Source: Cyclospora cayetanensis (Eukaryota > Apicomplexa > Conoidasida > Eucoccidiorida > Eimeriidae). Taken from it: a stretch of DNA of 12,134 bases. The notes below the pieces were generated by a model. That model made no database searches. It saw nothing but the letters and a program-made list of their open reading frames with translations, and was not told where the DNA came from. Where the stretch lies: assembly GCF_002999335.1 (NCBI RefSeq), contig NW_020312329.1, forward strand, positions 1 to 12,134, read 5' to 3'. Each line of letters begins with the position of its first letter. Position 1 is the stretch's first letter. Positions 8,004 to 12,134 of this stretch are shown here, piece by piece. The position numbers were made by a program, and so were the translations under genes.

Positions 8004-8312
8004 GTGTTGTTTGGTACCACTGGTCCCCTAAACCTGTGTGCGGAGTGTTACTGGAGAGTCGCAGGCGTCCGTGCGCTTAGGCGACTCCGCCAAAAGGTTT
8101 ATCGACTGGCACGTCGTCCTCAGGATGGCAGCGGGAGTGGTGCTCCTGTGCTTAAATCTGCGTTGGTGTGGTCGTGTAGTATTGCATGTGCTCAAAGCAA
8201 CAATATCAATAGCACCAATAGAGTTACTTATGTGACAATGGGGCTATGCCGGATTGGTGATTTATATGATGTAGACGGTTGTTTCATGGCATGTGTTTGG
8301 AGAAGTGGTTAG
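8004..8312 (+). pseudogene. Module A frame, unit 9/10 junction, type C (102 codons)
   Basis: Opens in the tail of unit 9, passes through LCAECYWRVAGV and ends at TAG 8310-8312 (AGT GGT TAG), about 16 codons before the shared TAA. The segment after RLRQ is unlike types A and B (KVYRLARRPQDGSGSGAP). It nevertheless keeps the frame and returns to the common sequence at PVLKSALV. The premature TAG is the same as in units 2 and 8, so that lesion is shared between copies by descent or conversion. Confidence 0.3.
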
Positions 8313-8950
8313 GTGTTTCCAGCACATGGAATGTTTATGCAAGCATAGCCATAAGACTAGAGTAGTTCTAGCACGAGGACATAGGCTATCAGTTGGCGTC
8401 ACTTTGATGCGGAATTGATCTGCAGCCTGGTGAACATTTGGACGCTGCATGACTCAGGCAGTGCGCTCTCTGCATGCACAGGTGTGGGGTGTAGAATGTG
8501 GTTTTTCCTGTAGGTAATGCATGTAGGCTCAGGCCGTCACATAGCTTGTGTACTGCAGTGGGATGGCTAGCACTGTTGTTATGTCCAGCGGCACGTTGAG
8601 GAGTAGGCTGCCCACTGCACTCAAAGTGTGTTTCACTTGGATGCTCATATATTATGTATTGCATTGGCTGAAGGTGAAAGCGAGAATTGGAGGACCGAGC
8701 GGCATCCTTGTTTAGGAGAGCCTAAGCACCTTCGAGTAGCTCTAGTTCTTAAATGTTTCGCTGTTATACGTAATGCAGGCTTTGCGCTGATGGTGCACAT
8801 TTGCTAATCCCTGTCTGCGTTGGCGATTTTCAGCTAGTGGGTTGTGCAAGCCAACTGCGGTTGTGCGGTGGCGGATAAGCAGCTAATGTGTCGTAGGTGT
8901 TGTTTGGTACCACTGGTCACCTAGACATGTGTTGCGGAGTGTTACTGGAG
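8057..8950 (+). repeat. Repeat unit 10 (type C cassette), 894 bp
   Basis: A complete unit with three patches that set it apart. A unique variable segment (type C) lies at about 8085-8138. A replaced patch, GTCACATAGCTTGTGTACTG, at 8535-8554 recurs only in unit 14. The CCAACTGCGGTTGTGCGG patch at 8851-8868 is shared with unit 9. Module A is open at 8004-8312 and ends at AGTGGTTAG before the shared TAA. Confidence 0.95.
8535..8554 (+). other. Replaced patch shared by units 10 and 14
   Basis: GTCACATAGCTTGTGTACTG replaces the GGGTGCTAGCTTCTGTGCTG-like sequence of the other units at equal length. The same patch occurs at about 12104-12123 in unit 14, and in no unit between them. Confidence 0.75.
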
Positions 8951-9843
8951 ACTTGCAGGCGTGCGTGCCTTTAGGCGACTTCAGCAGGACGATGTCGAGT
9001 TGGCAGGTGGTCTGGAAGCCAGTGGCAGTACGGTTGCTGTCATTAAATCTGCGTTGGTGTTGTCGTGTAGTATTGCATGTGCTCAAAGCAACAATATTAA
9101 TAGAACCAATAGAGCCATTTATGTGCGTATGGGTATATGCCGAATTGTTGCTTTATAAGATGTGGAACCCTGTTCCATGGCATATGTTTAGAGATGTGGT
9201 TAGTTGTTTCCAGTGAATGGAATGTTTATGCGAGGATGGCCATAAGACTAGATTGGTTCTAGCACGAGCACATAGGATAGCACATGGCGTCGCTTTGATG
9301 CGGAATTGATCTGCAGCCTGGTGAACATTTGGACGCTGCATGACTCAGTCAGTGTGCTCTCTGCATGCACAGGTGTTGGGTGTAGAATGTGGTTTTTCCT
9401 GCAGGTAATGCATGTAGGCTCAGGCCAGGTGCTAGCTTCTGTGCTGCAGTGGGATGGCTAGCACTGTTGTTATATGCAGTGGCACGTTGAGGAGTAGGCT
9501 GCCCACTGCACTCAAAGTGTGTTTCACTTGGATGCTCATATATTATGTATTGCATTGGCTGAAGGTGAAAGCGAGAATTGGAGGACCGAGCGGCATCCTT
9601 GTTCATGAGAGCCTAAGCACCTTTCAGTGGCTCTAGTTCTTCCATGTTTCGCTGTTGTACGTAATGCAGCCTTTGCGCTGATGGTGCGAATTTGCTAATG
9701 CCTGTCTGCGCTGGCGATTCCAGCAAGTGTGTTGTGCAAATCAGGTGCGGTGTGGCTGTGTTTGCGGCTAAGCATGCAAGGTGTCGTAGGTGTTGTTTGG
9801 TACCGCTGGTCCCCTAGAAATGTGGTGCGGAGTGTTGCTGGAG
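8951..9843 (+). repeat. Repeat unit 11 (type A cassette), 893 bp
   Basis: A complete unit. Module A runs open from the anchor to TAA 9156-9158 (GCT TTA TAA). A second in-frame stop, TAG, replaces the usual TGG codon a few codons later (CATATGTTTAGAG). The CTAGA hairpin is altered (CTAGATTGGTTCTAG). The unit's second half is close to the consensus. Confidence 0.95.
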
Positions 9844-10138
9844 ACTCGCAGGCGTCCGTGCGTTAGGGCGACTCTGGCAGGACGATGCTGAGTTGGCAGG
9901 TGGTGTGGAGGCCAGTGGCAGTAGGGTTCCTGTGCCTAAATCTGCGTTGGTATCGTCGTGTAGTATTGCATGTGCTCAAAGATTCAATGCCACTAGGAGC
10001 AATAGAGCCGCTTATGTGAGTATGGGGCTATGCGGATTTTGTGCTTTCAGATATGTAGAGGCTTGTCCTGCGCCACGTGTCCGGACAGATAGTCCGAGTT
10101 TTCCAGCGTATGGAATGTGTATGCGAGGATGGCCATAA
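9818..10138 (+). pseudogene. Module A open frame, unit 12 (most diverged, uninterrupted)
   Basis: Open from just after TAG 9815-9817 to the shared TAA 10136-10138. TTG 9893 is a possible initiator (81 aa). Relative to other copies it has three replaced blocks: RFNATRSN where others have SNNINSSN; a changed segment around GFCAFRYV; and an 11-codon block of pro/arg-rich residues (PAPRVRTDSPS) where others have SMACVWRSGQL. Each block keeps the consensus length, so the reading frame survives. The valine within the last block is kept with a different codon (GTC for GTT). No homologous family is recognised. Confidence 0.35.
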
Positions 10139-10736
10139 GACTATAGTGGTTCTAGCACTTGCACCTAGCCTAGCACATGGCGTCACTTTGATGCGGAATT
10201 GATCTGCAGGCTGGTGAACATTTGGACGCTGCATGACTCAGGAAGTGCGCTCTCTGCATGCACAGGCGTGGGGTGTAGAATGTGCTTTTTCCTGTAGGTA
10301 ATGCATGTAGGCTCAGGCCGGGTGCTAGCTTCTGTGGTGCAGTGGGATGGCTAGCACTGTTGTTATGTGCAGTGGCACGTTGAGGAGTAGGCTGCCCACT
10401 CCGCCCAAAGTGTGTTTCACTTGGATGCTCATATATTATGTATTGCATTGGGTGAAGATGAAAGCGAGAATTGGAGGACCGAGCGGCATGCTTGTTTAGA
10501 AGAGCCTGAGCACCTTTCAGTGGCTCTAGTTCTTCCATGTTTCGCTGTCGTACGTAATGCAGGCTTTGCGCTGATGGTGCGCATTTGCTAATGCGGGTCT
10601 TCGTTGGCGATTTTCAGCTAGTGGGTTGTGGAAGGGGAGTGGGGTTTGGGTGTGTTTGCGGCTAAGCAGGCAATGTGTCGTAGGTATTGTTTGTACCACT
10701 GGTCCCCTAGACATGTGGTGCGGAGTGTTACTGGAG
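9844..10736 (+). repeat. Repeat unit 12 (type A, most diverged module A), 893 bp
   Basis: A complete unit. Module A has three replaced blocks of consensus length (about 9979-9996, 10033-10054 and 10067-10099), yet stays open to the shared TAA at 10136-10138. The inverted repeat is broken on its right arm (CCACTCCGCCC). The CTAGA hairpin is lost (CTATAGTGGTTCTAG). The 3' junction has a one-base deletion (GTTTGTACC for GTTTGGTACC), shared with unit 13. Confidence 0.95.
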
Positions 10737-11628
10737 ACTCGCAGGCGTGCGTGGGTTTAGGCGACTTCGGCAGGACGATGTCGAGTTGGAAGATGATCAG
10801 GAAGCCAGTGGCAGTAGGGCTCCTGTGGTTGAATCTGCTTTGGTGTAGTCGTGTCGTATTGCATGTGCTCAAAACAGCAATATCAGTAGCAGCAATAGAA
10901 TCACTTATTTGCGTATGGGTATATGCCGAATGGGTGCTTTACACGGTGTCGAGGCTTGTTTCTTGATATGTGTTTGGAGAAGTTGTCAGTGGTTTCCAGC
11001 GTATGAAATGTTCATGCAAGCGTAGGCATAACAGTAGAGTGGTTCTAGCACGAGCACATAGGCTAGCACATGGCGTCGCTTTGATGCGGAATGATCTGCA
11101 AGCTGGTGAACATTTGGACGCTGCGTGACTCAGTCAGTGCGCTCTCTGCATGCTTAGGTGTGGGGTCTAGAATGTGGTTTTTCCTGTAGGTAATGCATGT
11201 AGGCTCAGGCCAGGTGCTAGTTTCTGTGCTGCAGTGGGATGGCTAGCACTGTTGTTATATGCAGCGGCACGTTGAGGAGTAGGCTGCCCACTGCACTCAA
11301 AGTGTGTTTCACTTGGATGCTCATATATTATGTATTGCATTGGCTGAAGGTGAAAGCGAGAATTGGAGGACCGAGCGGCATCCTTGTTCATGAGAGTCTA
11401 AGCACCTTCGAGTGACTCTAGTTCTTCCATGTTTCGGTGTTGTATGTAGTGCAGCCTTTGCGCTGATGGTGCGAATTTGCTAATGCCTGTCTACGTTGGC
11501 GATTTTCAGCTAGTGGGTTGTGCAAGCCATGTGGGGTTCGGGTGTGTTTGCGGCTAAGCAGGCAATGTGTCGTAGGTATTGTTTGTACCACTGGTCCCCT
11601 AGACATGTGGTGCGGAGTGTTACTGGAG
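10737..11628 (+). repeat. Repeat unit 13 (type A cassette), 892 bp
   Basis: A complete unit. Module A is interrupted by TAG in GTG TAG TCG (about 10845). The terminal TAA context is altered (GCGTAGGCATAACAG for GGATGGCCATAAGAC), which also breaks the CTAGA hairpin. The start and end junctions closely match those of units 12 and 14, including the one-base deletion GTTTGTACC, so units 12-14 share a recent history at their borders. Confidence 0.95.
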
Positions 11629-12134
11629 ACTCGCAGGCGTGCGTGGGTTTAGGTGGCTCTGGCAGGACGATGCTGAGTTGTCAGGTGGTGTGGGTGACAG
11701 TGGCAGTAGGGTTCCTGTGCTTAAATCTGCGTTAGTGTCGTCGTGTAGTATTGCATGTGCTCATAGCAGCAATGTCAATAGCAGCAATAGAACCGCTTAT
11801 GTGAGTATGAGGCTATGCAGAATTGATGCTTTATATGATGTGGAGGCTTGTTCCATGGCATGTGTTTGGAAAAGTGGTCAGTTGTTTGCAGTGTATGGAA
11901 TGCTTATGCAAGCACAGCCATAAGACTAGAGTAGTTCTAGCACGAGCACCTAGGCTAGCACATGGCGTCGCGTTGATGCGGAATTGATCTGCAGGCTGGT
12001 GAACATCTGGACGCTCTATGACTCAGGGAGTGCGCTCTTTGCATGCACAGGTGTTAGGTGTAGAATGTGCTTTTTCCTGTAGGTAATGCATGTAGGCTCA
12101 GGCTGTCACATAGCTTGTGTACTGCAGTGGGATG
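11629..12134 (+). repeat. Repeat unit 14 (type A), truncated by the window end
   Basis: The first 506 bases of a unit. Module A is fully open (11639-11923). The CTAGA hairpin follows at 11926-11940. Near the window end, CTGTCACATAGCTTGTGTACTG is the patch otherwise seen only in unit 10. The array therefore continues beyond the window. Confidence 0.95.
11639..11923 (+). pseudogene. Module A open frame, unit 14 (94 codons)
   Basis: Starts at GTG 11639 in the type A cassette (the frame is open back to TAG 11600-11602) and ends at the shared TAA 11921-11923. Conserved stretches are CSIACAHSSN, NRTAYVSM, LYDVEACSMACVWKSGQLF, and a C-terminal MQAQP where most copies have MRGWP. No signal peptide, membrane segment or known motif was identified. 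Confidence 0.3.

Larger units (their letters stand above)
7167..8056 (+). repeat. Repeat unit 9 (type A cassette), 890 bp
   Basis: A complete unit. Module A is open from the anchor to TAA 7345-7347 (GTG AGT TAA), then resumes in the same frame to the shared terminal TAA. The clearest copy of the 9-bp inverted repeat lies at 7691-7728. The 3' end has a replaced patch (CCAACTGCGGTTGTGCGGG, about 7959-7977), shared with unit 10 only. Confidence 0.95.
1..12134 (+). repeat. Tandem array of ~892-bp units, 13 full copies plus partial ends
   Basis: The anchor A(C/G)T(C/T)GC(A/C)GG recurs at 27, 919, 1809, 2702, 3595, 4488, 5380, 6271, 7167, 8057, 8951, 9844, 10737 and 11629. Intervals are 892, 890, 893, 893, 893, 892, 891, 896, 890, 894, 893, 893 and 892 bp. 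All copies are direct and alignable end to end, with scattered single-base changes, one-base indels and a few strongly variable patches. There is no spacer and no unique insert. Unit borders are arbitrary because the array is continuous and leaves the window on both sides. Length variation is mostly single-base, so reading frames do not carry across units. The role is unknown. Candidates are a silent cassette archive for a surface protein, or a non-coding satellite. Confidence 0.98.

Noticed and set aside
1..12134. CRISPR array
   Set aside because: The repeat period is about 892 bp with no short identical repeats separated by unique spacers.
1..12134. rRNA or tRNA gene cluster
   Set aside because: No recognisable rRNA core sequences or tRNA cloverleaf (no GGTTCGAATCC-like T-loop) were seen, and units diverge too much for rRNA genes.
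1..12134. Vertebrate or plant satellite DNA
   Set aside because: CpG is frequent and the strand bias is strong and constant, which fits poorly with CpG-methylated genomes. A protist satellite cannot be excluded.
1..12134. Insertion-sequence or transposon array
   Set aside because: No transposase motifs, no terminal inverted repeats at unit borders, and no target-site duplications between units.

Overview
The whole window is one head-to-tail tandem array. A unit of about 892 bp is repeated 13 full times plus a partial 14th, all in the same orientation, with no unique sequence between copies. Using the anchor A(C/G)T(C/T)GC(A/C)GG as unit start, copies begin at 27, 919, 1809, 2702, 3595, 4488, 5380, 6271, 7167, 8057, 8951, 9844, 10737 and 11629. 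Spacings run from 890 to 896 bp. The array runs off both ends of the window. No tRNA, rRNA, CRISPR, transposase, recombinase or other recognisable gene is present.

No unit carries a long uninterrupted gene. Each holds a roughly 100-120-codon plus-strand frame ('module A') that ends in the same TAA. It is open from just after the unit anchor to that stop in copies 1, 3, 12 and 14, and over its 3' 81 codons in copy 5. It is broken by stops or frameshifts in the others. Differences between copies in this frame are partly codon-like: synonymous changes at Val, Arg, Leu and Gln codons, Ala/Ser and Glu/Gln swaps, and replacement blocks of equal length. The pattern resembles an archive of degenerate protein-gene cassettes more than a simple satellite, but this is inference. 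Other parts of the unit hold a very conserved core, a 9-bp inverted repeat, and patches shared by non-neighbouring units, which point to gene conversion or unequal crossing-over.

Organism: G+C is about 50% (209 of 420 bases in seven hand-counted lines). The plus strand is strongly G+T rich (116 of 180 bases in three lines). CpG is common, which argues against a CpG-methylated vertebrate satellite. A bacterium with strong replication-strand asymmetry and recombining surface-protein cassettes fits. From memory, Tropheryma whipplei is reported to have a surface-protein family (WiSP) associated with large stretches of non-coding repetitive DNA, and Anaplasma marginale (about 50% G+C) has silent Msp2/Msp3 donor pseudogenes. 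I cannot assign either from sequence alone, and a protist or other eukaryotic satellite is not excluded.

Layout: copies 1-2 carry the common 'type A' variable cassette; copies 3, 4 and 6 carry 'type B'; copy 5 is an A/B mosaic; copy 7 is a B-like variant with a unique 3' end; copies 8, 9 and 11-14 are type A; copy 10 carries a unique 'type C'. Copy 12 has three further replaced blocks in an otherwise open frame.
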